This document shows, piece after piece, positions 51,188 through 59,260 of a stretch of DNA of 64,000 bases. Location of the stretch: the NCBI RefSeq assembly GCF_900113415.1, contig NZ_FOPH01000016.1, forward strand, positions 1 through 64,000, written 5' to 3'. Under the pieces are notes generated by a model that saw nothing but the letters and a program-made list of their open reading frames with translations, made no database searches and was not told the origin of the DNA. This stretch comes from Oribacterium sp. WCC10 (GTDB lineage Bacteria; Bacillota; Clostridia; Lachnospirales; Lachnospiraceae). The position numbers and the translations under genes were made by a program. How positions within the stretch are numbered: position 1 is the stretch's first letter; each line of letters begins with the position of its first letter.

Positions 51188-51994
51188 ATGAAACTGAAAA
51201 AGCTGTTGATGACTACAGGTCTTACTTTTGGACTTGTGGTGATGTTCGCTCTTACATCTTTTGCCGGAAAATGGCATTGGGGCGATTATGGCTGGTGGTA
51301 TGAACTATCGGACGGTTCATATGCCAAAAACGGTCTTTGGTCGATTGATGGCGAAAAGTACGCATTTGACAGTCATGGCTGGATGATTTCCAATGACTGG
51401 TTCCAGGGCACCAAGGGCTGGTACTACTGCACAAACAGCGGAGCTGTTGCAAGAAACCAGTGGGTAGGCAACTACTACATGGGAAGCGATGGCATCATGC
51501 TCACAAACACGTGGACACCTGATGGCTATTATGTCAATGAACTCGGTGAATACGATCCTTCGATGGGCGGTGGCAATAAAGACGAAGAAATCAGCGAGTA
51601 CTACACCATCGACGGCAACTGGGATAACCGTGATCAGTCCGGTTACAGCAAGGATAACAGAGTGGATCTATGGATAAATGTTGATCCGGGTGATGCATAT
51701 CTTGCCACTATGGATTTCGGTCTTTATATGAGCAGCGGCACACCGTACAGTCTCTATGATTCGGTTAATCCTAACGGTGACTCCCTGAAGATTGCAACAG
51801 TCGACGGTCTCAACTGGGGCTGCAGAAGTACGATATCCGACAAGTGGTATGACATGACTTATAACGGCAAAGATACCATAACACTTTACTGGAGAAGCAC
51901 AGCATGGACTTCATCCGGAAAACTTATATTTAAGAGAAGATCCGGCGGACGTCTGCTTAACTCATGGGACAGCGGTTCAGGCGGAGTAGGCTGA
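51188..51994 (+). CDS. Secreted protein with cell-wall-binding-type repeats and an unknown C-terminal domain
   Basis: 268 residues. The signal peptide is about 1-27 (FALTSFAG). Residues 28-125 hold CW_binding-like aromatic/glycine repeats (WYELSDGSYAKNGLWSIDGEKYAFDSHG, GWYYCTNSGAVARNQWVGNYYMGSDGIML). After a Gly-rich linker (about 126-135), residues 140-268 form a beta-rich domain (YYTIDGNWDNRDQSGY, VDLWINVDPGDAYLATMDFG, TITLYWRSTAW) that I do not recognise. No catalytic motif is evident. AAAAGGAGGTCAAG is a near-perfect ribosome site. Its N-terminal design matches the CAP protein at 444, so both may bind the same wall polymer. Confidence 0.8.
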   Translation: MKLKKLLMTTGLTFGLVVMFALTSFAGKWHWGDYGWWYELSDGSYAKNGLWSIDGEKYAFDSHGWMISNDWFQGTKGWYYCTNSGAVARNQWVGNYYMGSDGIMLTNTWTPDGYYVNELGEYDPSMGGGNKDEEISEYYTIDGNWDNRDQSGYSKDNRVDLWINVDPGDAYLATMDFGLYMSSGTPYSLYDSVNPNGDSLKIATVDGLNWGCRSTISDKWYDMTYNGKDTITLYWRSTAWTSSGKLIFKRRSGGRLLNSWDSGSGGVG

Positions 51995-52053
51995 TATATT
52001 GCAGAGTCTCATCATGATCCGTACCCGCAACTCCTTAACTATTTAATACGAAT

Positions 52054-52097
52054 AAAAAGCCCTTCAGGGAGTTTAACCACTTCCTGAAGGGCTTTTT
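52054..52097. terminator. Bidirectional terminator between the secreted protein and PrsW-like genes
   Basis: AAAAAGCCCTTCAGG and CCTGAAGGGCTTTTT form a 15-bp perfect stem with T-runs on both strands. It serves the two convergent genes. Confidence 0.92.
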
Positions 52098-52107
52098 CCA
52101 TGTCATC

Positions 52108-52995
52108 TCACACAGGAGAATCATAATATGCGTATTTCTTTATATTCTTATAGGCTGTAACATTAAGCACCACCATTACAATCATGAGAAGAATACCAAG
52201 AATGATCTGTATCGCTTCAGATTCGACAACACCACTTAGCATACAGATAAAATCATAAGCTCCATGAATCAGTATTGCGGTGATCACACCCCGTCTTCTG
52301 AGCTTTTTAGCACCCACAGGATCTCCGTGAAGCTCATGAGTCTTTGCCTGCCCGTAATAATAACCCATGTAAATGCCGAAAACACAATGTCCCGGAAATG
52401 CCGCTCTAAGGAACGCCGTGCTGGCTGTACTGTCGACGATGTACAGAAGATTCTCTGCAATATCAAATCCAATGGCAAGCATAGTACTGTACACAACTCC
52501 GTCAAAACGATAGTTAAATGCCGGATGCTTCCATGTAAAGGATTTCAAAATAAAGTATTTGCACAGTTCCTCCGTTGCGGCTGCCAGAATAAATGCTTCA
52601 AAAAAGCAGTAAACAACAGGATTCCACCAAAATAAACAGTCTATAAGTACTCCCATGAAAGATTCTATGAAACCGGCTGCTGTAGTTGCAAGAAATGCTC
52701 CTCCAAGAAAAAGTTTCAACATCAGTCCCACCGGTTCAGGCTCTATCCGATCCATCTTATATATAAGAAACATCAGCACTATACCTGGTATGCAGGATAC
52801 CATCAATGCAAGATCGGCTTCTCCATCCTCCATAAAGAAAGAACTAATGATAAAACCAATCGTCAATACTATGATGAGAATTATGGGCATACCCCTGACA
52901 ACAAATGTCTGCCGCTGCACTAGGCAGGGTGTCCCGCACTTAGGACAAAACCTCGCTCCATCCCGGAGTGGTGAACCGCAATTTTGACAAAACAT
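52108..52995 (-). CDS. PrsW-family intramembrane metalloprotease with N-terminal zinc ribbon
   Basis: 295 residues. A double-Cys zinc ribbon opens the protein (Cys3, Cys6, Cys17, Cys20). About eight membrane helices follow. PrsW/CPBP-type catalytic motifs are Glu142-Glu143 (ATEELCKYF), Glu181 (DIAENLLY), His203 (FPGHCVFG) and His244 (LIHGAYDF). Bacillus PrsW cuts an anti-sigma factor at the membrane; the substrate here is unknown. The cytosolic ribbon is a common add-on in Clostridia. Confidence 0.88.
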   Translation of the reverse strand: MFCQNCGSPLRDGARFCPKCGTPCLVQRQTFVVRGMPIILIIVLTIGFIISSFFMEDGEADLALMVSCIPGIVLMFLIYKMDRIEPEPVGLMLKLFLGGAFLATTAAGFIESFMGVLIDCLFWWNPVVYCFFEAFILAAATEELCKYFILKSFTWKHPAFNYRFDGVVYSTMLAIGFDIAENLLYIVDSTASTAFLRAAFPGHCVFGIYMGYYYGQAKTHELHGDPVGAKKLRRRGVITAILIHGAYDFICMLSGVVESEAIQIILGILLMIVMVVLNVTAYKNIKKYAYYDSPV

Positions 52996-53191
52996 AATCC
53001 ATCTCCATAAAACAGCTGTGAGTTTCCAAAGTATTCCATACCGGTGAGTGAATCACTCCCTGACTTTCTGTGATAATGCATTATCCCGTGCAACTCTCAC
53101 CCGGATGCATCATCAAAATCAACTTAAGTTTATCACAAAATACTATGATGATGTCAGGGTCATTCGATATCGGAGATCATAAAAAAGCAGC

Positions 53192-53374
53192 ATGCAGTAC
53201 TTCCACCAGCTTGTTTCAGAGGGAAAAAGCATCATGGAGGCCTGCATAAACAGCGGTTTTTCTGACTACTCCAGCTTCACAAGAAGCTTCAAGAAGATAC
53301 ATCAGATGAGTCCGACACAATATATAAAAAGGATGGAGGCAGGCGAAGCTGCGCAGAAATATGTATTTCTATAA
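53192..53374 (+). pseudogene. Remnant of an AraC-type DNA-binding domain
   Basis: 60 residues. GKSIMEACINSGFSDYSSFTRSFKKIHQMSPTQYIKRM matches only the second helix-turn-helix of AraC regulators. The first helix-turn-helix and the ligand domain are missing. The frame upstream is closed by TAA three codons before the ATG and no ribosome site is seen. It is probably the tail of a decayed regulator. 52996-53191 contains nothing else recognisable. Confidence 0.7.
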
Positions 53375-53558
53375 CCTTATCAATAGAGCAAAATCAGCCT
53401 TTATTGCGTCATTTTCAACCTTTTGTCTGTCAAAACCTGATGAATCCTTTCTTAAATGCAAATAAATTTTGTTAAGATATAACATTGTTCAATGCGTTTG
53501 TATCATGTTATATTTCTTTTCCAATGGCGGTCATAACCGCCTGCGGAAAGGTGAATCT

Positions 53559-53720
53559 ATGAAACAGTATAAACTCAAAAACGGAACTTATATTGTAGAG
53601 GCTGTTCCTATGTCTATGGGCTCTATCGAGGGTTATGGCGTACGTTATACACCTAACGGCAATATCGTATGGTGTGAGCGCAACGGCTTTGAACTGGACT
53701 ATGAGCCTGTAAATAAGTAA
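53559..53720 (+). CDS. Small conserved-looking protein of unknown function (53 aa)
   Basis: MKQYKLKNGTYIVEAVPMSM... is 53 residues with no signal peptide or membrane helix. GGAAAGGTGAATCT before this ATG supports the start. The frame is open 30 codons further, but that part is Cys/Phe-rich and lacks a ribosome site. A terminator follows directly. I do not recognise the family; the alternating beta pattern (TYIVEAV, GYGVRYTPNGNIVWCE) suggests a small sheet. Confidence 0.6.
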   Translation: MKQYKLKNGTYIVEAVPMSMGSIEGYGVRYTPNGNIVWCERNGFELDYEPVNK

Positions 53721-53730
53721 AGATATGAAT

Positions 53731-53777
53731 AAGCTGTCGCATGACCGGATAATACTCCAAATCAGCGGCAGCTTTTC
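53731..53777 (+). terminator. Terminator of the 53-aa gene
   Basis: AAGCTGTCGC (53731-53740) pairs with GCGGCAGCTT (53765-53774), one G-U, followed by TTC. Confidence 0.65.
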
Positions 53778-53822
53778 TCATGAAGATACGAATCCCCCTG
53801 CTGTCTCAGCACATCAGCGCTT

Positions 53823-54221
53823 TTATTTTTTATATCTCTTTATATTCAGGATATGGTGAAACCGAACCTCCAGATCCGCAAATCTCTCATCTTCTATCCT
53901 TCGACTGTAAGTAGCAAAATCAACTCTTATATCCTTTATTACTCCACCCTTAAGCTGAAACAGCACAGGTATGGTCAGCTCAGATCGTTGATTAGCTTCC
54001 TTTATCATATCCACGTACGCAAATACATTATCGGAATAAACCGAATCATCCTTAAATGCACATAAAGTATGTATATACTTATTCCACCCGATAATCTCTT
54101 CTCCGTAAATCTCTGCGACGATATGGCCGCTTTCGACATCACTCTCATCCTGTGTGAAATTGACGCCCATTTCACAGGTTTTATATTCAGACTTCCCAAG
54201 TAACTGTTCCAAAAATCCCAT
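53823..54221 (-). CDS. Hypothetical protein (132 aa)
   Basis: Start chosen at MGFLEQLLGKSEY, 9 nt after AGGAAA; an ATG two codons earlier is too close to it. Residues 15-130 alternate beta strands (GHIVAEIYGEEIIGWNKYIHTLCAF, LTIPVLFQLKGGVIKDIRVDF, DLEVRFHHILNIKRYKK). No membrane segment and no family recognised. It stands alone. Confidence 0.55.
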   Translation of the reverse strand: MGFLEQLLGKSEYKTCEMGVNFTQDESDVESGHIVAEIYGEEIIGWNKYIHTLCAFKDDSVYSDNVFAYVDMIKEANQRSELTIPVLFQLKGGVIKDIRVDFATYSRRIEDERFADLEVRFHHILNIKRYKK

Positions 54222-54420
54222 ATACATTTTCCTGTTAATTATGATGTAGTATAGTTTTTAACACGCATTTTTACGAAATATACTATGACATATTATACCA
54301 TCATTAAACACTGCCATATCTTAAAAACACAATCTTTATCCTTTTCTTTGTCTTATTATTTAATTCCTTTTGCCGATTAAACTACTAAGAGGAAAGATCC
54401 ATTAGGAAGGTGGTACGGTC

Positions 54421-54858
54421 ATGATAAACATCAGTAAAAAGGACGCTTTAAAATATCTGGAAAATACTCTAAACAATACAAGCCAAAAAGAAATCATGGA
54501 TCTTATCTATGAGACCACAGTACTTGGCAGAGCCGCCAGTGATGAAAATGCCATGTCATATTTTTGCAGGGCATATAATATAACTGCTTTCGGAGTAGAA
54601 CATCAGTACAGAAATGTACTGAATGATTTTCTGCAGGAATTCGGCTCTGATCCGATACGCAGAGCCTTCTCTCAGCTTTTCACAAGATATCCGAACGGAA
54701 TCTCAAAAGATTTCCCTACTTTTGCAGACATGCTGGAAGCACAGATCAAGTTGAACAATGAAAATGACGAGAAGCTTATTGAATCCCACGAAAGCATGTT
54801 TAACATCTTTTCGGCTTTCGGTAGCATTTTTGGCTCCCCAAGAGTTCGCGCAAATTAA
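54421..54858 (+). CDS. Hypothetical helical protein (145 aa)
   Basis: Predicted mostly alpha-helical (SKKDALKYLENTLNNTSQKEIMDLIYETTVLG..., MLEAQIKLNNENDEKLIESHESMFNIFSAFGSIFG). AGGAAGGTGG 8 nt before the ATG is a good ribosome site. No known domain recognised. A terminator follows; no partner gene in its unit. Confidence 0.6.
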   Translation: MINISKKDALKYLENTLNNTSQKEIMDLIYETTVLGRAASDENAMSYFCRAYNITAFGVEHQYRNVLNDFLQEFGSDPIRRAFSQLFTRYPNGISKDFPTFADMLEAQIKLNNENDEKLIESHESMFNIFSAFGSIFGSPRVRAN

Positions 54859-54868
54859 GACAACATAA

Positions 54869-54898
54869 AAGGCTCAGCCCTAACGGGTTGAGCCTTAA
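54869..54898 (+). terminator. Terminator after the 145-aa gene
   Basis: AAGGCTCA/TGAGCCTT with inner CCC/GGG pairs around CTAAC, then TTAATTC. The opposite strand also ends in a short T-run (CCTTTTATG), so it may end the tRNA transcript as well. Confidence 0.7.
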
Positions 54899-54902
54899 TT
54901 CG

Positions 54903-54975
54903 TGCACCTTCAGGGACTTGAACCCTGGACAAACGGATTAAGAGTCCGCTGCTCTACCAACTGAGCTAAAGGTGC
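54903..54975 (-). tRNA. tRNA-Lys (anticodon CTT)
   Basis: The minus strand folds into a full cloverleaf. The acceptor is GCACCTT/AAGGTGC with discriminator A. The D arm is GCTC AGTTGGTA GAGC. The anticodon stem encloses CTCTTAA (anticodon CTT). The T arm is CAGGG TTCAAGT CCCTG. 73 nt; CCA is not encoded. Confidence 0.95.
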
Positions 54976-55006
54976 ATTTCGTTCATCGCTCTTGGCGACG
55001 CGTTAT

Positions 55007-55035
55007 AATATACCCTTTTCTTATGTATCTGTCAA
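55007..55035 (-). promoter_or_regulatory. Promoter of tRNA-Lys
   Basis: TTGACA (55030-55035), 17-bp spacer, TATATT (55007-55012) on the minus strand; the start would lie about 25 nt before the mature tRNA. Confidence 0.75.
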
Positions 55036-55323
55036 CAGTTTTTTTAAAAAAAATTTCGAAGTAAGAATTGAATGTGAATGTCATAGCAAACCTTAACAAT
55101 TCTTTATACTTTTCTGTTTTCCCTTCAGCTTCATTTAAGCTTACTGCGCTATCATATGTCCATCAGATAGAGATATCTGAGCCCTATATATTTTTTTCAT
55201 ACTACCCGCCGGAGAAACGATAACGACAGTTTTTACTTTTCCCCAAAGAACTATCGCAATCCTCCCTCACTCTCTCCGGCAACCCTCGTTAACAAAGGAT
55301 AATTCCTTTTATATATACATACT

Positions 55324-55497
55324 GATGGGACCAATACAATGGACATCCGTTTAAAGCACCACTCACACATCACGCAGTAATCTGCACGATGAACTCAGCG
55401 GTCAAATGCATATCCGTCAAAACCGGATGCACACAAGACCGCGCTACCATTCATACGAACAGGCCGGAATCTTTAATCGATTCCGGCCTGTTGTTTT
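55324..55497 (+). ncRNA. Candidate structured small RNA convergent with the PucR-type gene
   Basis: No plus-strand protein is credible here, yet all parts of a small RNA gene are present. The promoter is TTAACA-17-TATATA (55289-55317). A two-part hairpin follows at 55398-55442: outer GCGGTC/GACCGC, inner TGCATATCCG/CGGATGCA. A perfect 14-bp terminator stem (55458-55471 with 55479-55492) ends in GTTTTTC on the plus strand only. The terminator loop contains the stop codon of the PucR gene, so the RNA would be antisense to the end of that mRNA. Class unknown. 54976-55323 otherwise holds only the tRNA promoter and AT-rich DNA. Confidence 0.5.
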
Positions 55498-56615
55498 TCT
55501 GCCTCCTTAAAGGCAAATATAGAAATGAATATCTCATCCGGTTTCCCGAAATCTATATCAAATACTTTCTCCAGTTGTGAAACTCTATACTTAACAGTAT
55601 TCAAATGAATCCCCATTTTGTCGGCAGTATTCTGCTTTGAACACATATTATGAACATAAATATCAAGGGTTTTAAAATAATCAGTCTTATACTCTTTATC
55701 ATATCTCAGGATTTCACGTATCTCAGGAATTATGAAGGGACTTGTATCCTTAATATCGCGACTTAAGCATTCTCTCATATAAGCATTGTAGTAATCCCTG
55801 AAATATTCAACGCTGCCACTGCCATTTCGGATGGCAACATCTGCCTGAACAGCATAAGCCTTAAGCAAATGCAGGCAGTCAAAGGGCAGACTCACTCCAA
55901 GACGTATGTCCTTCCTCAAATGTTTTTGAGGAACATCGTGACCTTCTGAAGTCAGGATGTAACACTGATTACTGATCACTCCGCACAAAAGCATGGGATC
56001 CATATTTTTAATATCGACAAGAAAAGCGCTCAACAGTGCAGAACGGTCTTTAACCGATGTATCCGCTTTGATGATATGGTATGGAGGTTTCCCGGTATAT
56101 CCGGCAGATTCCAGTATCTTCCTTCCTGTACTCTCTGACTCCGGTGTATCCTGTAAAAGAAGTGCAAGCCCCTGCTCCAGAGTGGAACCCGATGTTCTTG
56201 ACTGCATTCTGAGATAAATCTCCGCCGCTTCACTGATATGTATAACCTCATCATCTGTCACAGGCTCCTGCTCGACTATGGTCAGTTTTCCTATGGAATT
56301 ATTCCCGGAAAAAATATCCATAATCACCACATCTTTATCAAACAGACTGTCATGAAGCCGCACTGGTTTCCTGTTCCCACTCACCTTCTCCAAAAGTCCG
56401 CTGCTCACCCACCTGTCGACCCGTTCCATGGTTTTTCCATCTTCAAAATCACGGATAAACGGCGTCGATGAAGGCTTGAAAGATCTCGCCAGTATCCTAT
56501 ATGCCACATCCATGATCCACAGGGGATTTCTGATATACTTCGCACAGGCTTCCACATATTCCTCCAATGTCTTCGCATGTACGATTATCTCAAACAGATC
56601 TTCTTTTCTCATCAT
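55473..56615 (-). CDS. PucR/CdaR-type transcriptional regulator
   Basis: 380 residues. The C-terminal PucR helix-turn-helix (TLDIYVHNMCSKQNTADKMGIHLNTVKYRVSQLEKVF) covers about 325-365. The middle resembles the GGDEF-like non-catalytic region of the family, and residues 1-150 a sensor part (ARSFKPSSTPFIRDFEDG..., VVIMDIFSGNNSIGKLTIVEQEP). It is directly upstream, in transcription order, of nothing else; the flavin reductase gene at 56881 lies just behind it in the same direction, and is a likely target. Its stop codon falls in the loop of a plus-strand terminator hairpin. Confidence 0.88.
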   Translation of the reverse strand: MMRKEDLFEIIVHAKTLEEYVEACAKYIRNPLWIMDVAYRILARSFKPSSTPFIRDFEDGKTMERVDRWVSSGLLEKVSGNRKPVRLHDSLFDKDVVIMDIFSGNNSIGKLTIVEQEPVTDDEVIHISEAAEIYLRMQSRTSGSTLEQGLALLLQDTPESESTGRKILESAGYTGKPPYHIIKADTSVKDRSALLSAFLVDIKNMDPMLLCGVISNQCYILTSEGHDVPQKHLRKDIRLGVSLPFDCLHLLKAYAVQADVAIRNGSGSVEYFRDYYNAYMRECLSRDIKDTSPFIIPEIREILRYDKEYKTDYFKTLDIYVHNMCSKQNTADKMGIHLNTVKYRVSQLEKVFDIDFGKPDEIFISIFAFKEAEKQQAGID

Positions 56616-56880
56616 AACTTTCCTTATTTTGCTGTACTCCCCGAAATGTTACCCGAATAACTCACCGGTTACCATCCTATTATACAGAAAAAGCTCTGAT
56701 GTTCAAAAAACGGGCAGAGAAAAAAACGTCCGTAGACATTTCTCCTCTGCCCTTATGTAACATAGTGTTCGATATATAACTCGGCAAAAACATCCGATTC
56801 ATAACAATAACAAGCTGTTATGATTCCCTATTCCGAAACACTCTGTTTCTATCCTTTATCTCATATCTTTTACGTATTGA

Positions 56881-58851
56881 TTATCCTCTGGCAAATTCAG
56901 CAGCTTCTTCTCCGCAGATTCTTCCGCCTGAAAGTGCATTCATCATAGTTACACCCTCAACTAAAGGATAAGAATTATTGAACATTTCTGCAACATCATT
57001 TCCGGCTGCGTAAAGTCCTTTGATTACAGTTCCGTCATCCTTGATAACCTGAAGGTTTGAGTTAACAAGAACTCCACCTATACCGCCAAGTGAAACAGGT
57101 CTTGCCTTTACCGCATAAAGTGTTCCATCGCCAAGACTCTTCATGTACTTAGATGCCTTTCCATATACCGGATCTACTCCATTCTCACAGGAAGCATTGT
57201 AGTCTGTCAATGTTTTCTCAAGAGTTTCAGCATCAATGCCCATGTTTGCTGCAAGCTCAGCAACATTGGCACCCTTAAATACGATTCCCTTTGAAACTCC
57301 GTCCTCAAGAGCTGCACGGAACTCAGTCCATCCTTCATCTATTGAGAACATAGGTATAGTAGGTTCATAAGCAACTGCTGTATCAACATCCAGAGCCTTT
57401 GCGCCACCCTCTTCGAGAGCCTTCACCATATCCTCTGAAATGATTGAATAGAAATACTCACCCTGTGTAGCTGCTGCATTTGAGCAAAGTGCTGTATCAT
57501 AGTTCAGATCCTCAGGACAGAATCTTGCTGCACGTCTGTTTACCCAAACGCTTGTAGGCATATAGATGGCCTTTGCGATCTCATCCTTGCCCTGGCCTGT
57601 CTGGATTCCTGAGTATGAAGTTACACCGTGATACTGCTGTATAGTCTTGCCTTTACCTGCCCCGATAGCACGTGACATGGTGGCACCGTCACCGGTCTGT
57701 GTTCCTGTTGTAAATGTTTCAAGCGGGAACCCAACCTCTTCCTCAATCATATCGGCATTGGCACCAAATCCGCCCGTTCCGAGAACAACTGCCTTACATG
57801 AAATGTCATAGGTTGTGCCGTCCTTTGCAGTTGCAACAACACCTGTGATTGCATCATTCTCAGCCTTAAGTTCAGTTGCAGGTGTCTCAAAAAATACCTG
57901 TCCGCCGGCCTCTGTAAACTTATCGATCAGAGTTGTGTAGTATCCTGCCTTGTTCTCCTGATCCTTATAAATGTGATATGTCTGGAATCCGTCAGCATGT
58001 GCAGCCTGCTCTGTACCCATGAAAGTAAACTCCATGCCGTTCTCTTCGAGCCAGTCGATAGTCTCTCCCGAACGGTTGGCAATGTTGTAGAACAGCTGTC
58101 CGTCATCCATCCAACAGTTATAATCCTGCCAGTATTTAAGCACATCTGCCGTTGTGAAAGTTCCTGCCACGCCTGCAGCCTGCTGATCCTTTGAATCAAT
58201 ACCCATCGGACCACCGGCTATGATAGATACACCGCCCGGTGTTGCCGCTTTCTCAAGAAGTATAACATCAGCACCTGTCTGCTGAGCAGTAAGAGCCGCT
58301 GATACTCCGGCAGCACCTGCACCTACAACTACAACATCAGCTGTGAGTTCCTTTACCTCAGTTGACTTCTCTGCTTCTACTGCAGCGAAATCTTCAGGGT
58401 TGCCACCTGCCTCTGTGATAGCCTGCTTTACAGCCTCCATGATTGCATCAGATGTAATAGTTGCACCGGTAACCGCATCTACCACAGGACTTCCGGCCTT
58501 CACGATAGCTTCAGGAATCTGCTCGAGAGCTGCTGTTGCAACCTCGGGTGTTTCAGTATTATCACCGATCTTAACTTCAGCGATCTTTCCGTCCGCGATA
58601 ACAGTTGTAACAGTCATCTTACCGTTACGTCCATCAACTGTGATGTCATAGCTTCCGTCTATTAATGCTCCTGCCTCTGCCTTCTCACCACCCTCGGATT
58701 CCTTTGCTGTCACTGTTGACTTCTCTGCTTCAGTACCTGCTGCAGTTGTCTCTTCCTGAGCCTTAGTTGTCGCAGTAGGTGTCTGTGTGGTTCCGCATCC
58801 TGTCATGACCATACCGGCAACCAACGCTGCGGATATAAGTTTTTTGTTCAT
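56881..58851 (-). CDS. Lipoprotein FMN-binding/fumarate-reductase-like flavoprotein (urocanate reductase type)
   Basis: 656 residues from MNKKLISAAL. The frame opens earlier, but GGAGAG lies just before this ATG. The signal peptide has lipobox VMTGC, then a Thr/Glu/Ala-rich linker. Residues about 90-165 are an FMN_bind domain with VDAVTGATITS, the covalent flavinylation motif. From about 185 on is an FAD fumarate-reductase fold (VVVVGAGAAGVSAALTAQQTGADVILLEK, FNNSYPLVEGVTMMNALSGGRICGEEA). Such exported reductases use external electrons to reduce fumarate, urocanate or other enoates as terminal acceptors. An ApbE flavin transferase must be encoded elsewhere. The substrate cannot be told; the PucR-type regulator beside it probably senses it. 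Confidence 0.87.
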   Translation of the reverse strand: MNKKLISAALVAGMVMTGCGTTQTPTATTKAQEETTAAGTEAEKSTVTAKESEGGEKAEAGALIDGSYDITVDGRNGKMTVTTVIADGKIAEVKIGDNTETPEVATAALEQIPEAIVKAGSPVVDAVTGATITSDAIMEAVKQAITEAGGNPEDFAAVEAEKSTEVKELTADVVVVGAGAAGVSAALTAQQTGADVILLEKAATPGGVSIIAGGPMGIDSKDQQAAGVAGTFTTADVLKYWQDYNCWMDDGQLFYNIANRSGETIDWLEENGMEFTFMGTEQAAHADGFQTYHIYKDQENKAGYYTTLIDKFTEAGGQVFFETPATELKAENDAITGVVATAKDGTTYDISCKAVVLGTGGFGANADMIEEEVGFPLETFTTGTQTGDGATMSRAIGAGKGKTIQQYHGVTSYSGIQTGQGKDEIAKAIYMPTSVWVNRRAARFCPEDLNYDTALCSNAAATQGEYFYSIISEDMVKALEEGGAKALDVDTAVAYEPTIPMFSIDEGWTEFRAALEDGVSKGIVFKGANVAELAANMGIDAETLEKTLTDYNASCENGVDPVYGKASKYMKSLGDGTLYAVKARPVSLGGIGGVLVNSNLQVIKDDGTVIKGLYAAGNDVAEMFNNSYPLVEGVTMMNALSGGRICGEEAAEFARG

Positions 58852-59159
58852 AAAACTCTCCATTCTGTACAACATCTGCAGGTTTAAGCATTTTCGGACT
58901 TTCCCGTAACCCATCAGTTTCCGTGAACATTATTCGAAAGCCAGATGCAAATTCCTACAGATTTGTAGTGTTAATTTTTTAACGTATCTATAACACTATA
59001 TTCTCACAGATATGCCGATTTATGTATGTCTGTTTCGGACAAACGTCGAGGAATAAATCTTCCATTTAAACCAAAATCCATCTGTTATGCTCCGTCTTAT
59101 GTCACCGTCATATCACGTGTGGTTCAAAAGCAGAAACTATTCACTACAGAATCATACGT

Positions 59160-59189
59160 AAAAAAAGAGACGAGGTTTCCCCCGTCTCG
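59160..59189 (-). terminator. Terminator of the DEAD-box helicase gene
   Basis: GAGACG and CGTCTC (59167-59172, 59183-59188) around a short GC/AG core; the minus strand ends CTCTTTTTTTACG. The rest of 58852-59260 shows no gene. Confidence 0.8.
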
Positions 59190-59260
59190 CTACATAATAT
59201 GCCGCGCACGCTGCATACCTTTGTACGCTGCGCGATGCTCAATAATCCGTGATCAGCCGA

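Noticed and set aside
54400-54424. GGTGGTACGG, like the conserved T-box motif
   Set aside because: It is the ribosome site region of the gene at 54421. No specifier stem-loop or terminator/antiterminator pair is upstream, and the gene is not an amino acid or tRNA gene.
55389-55580. 63-codon plus-strand frame as a small protein gene
   Set aside because: It runs through two strong hairpins including a terminator and into the PucR gene in antisense. A non-coding RNA explains the region better.
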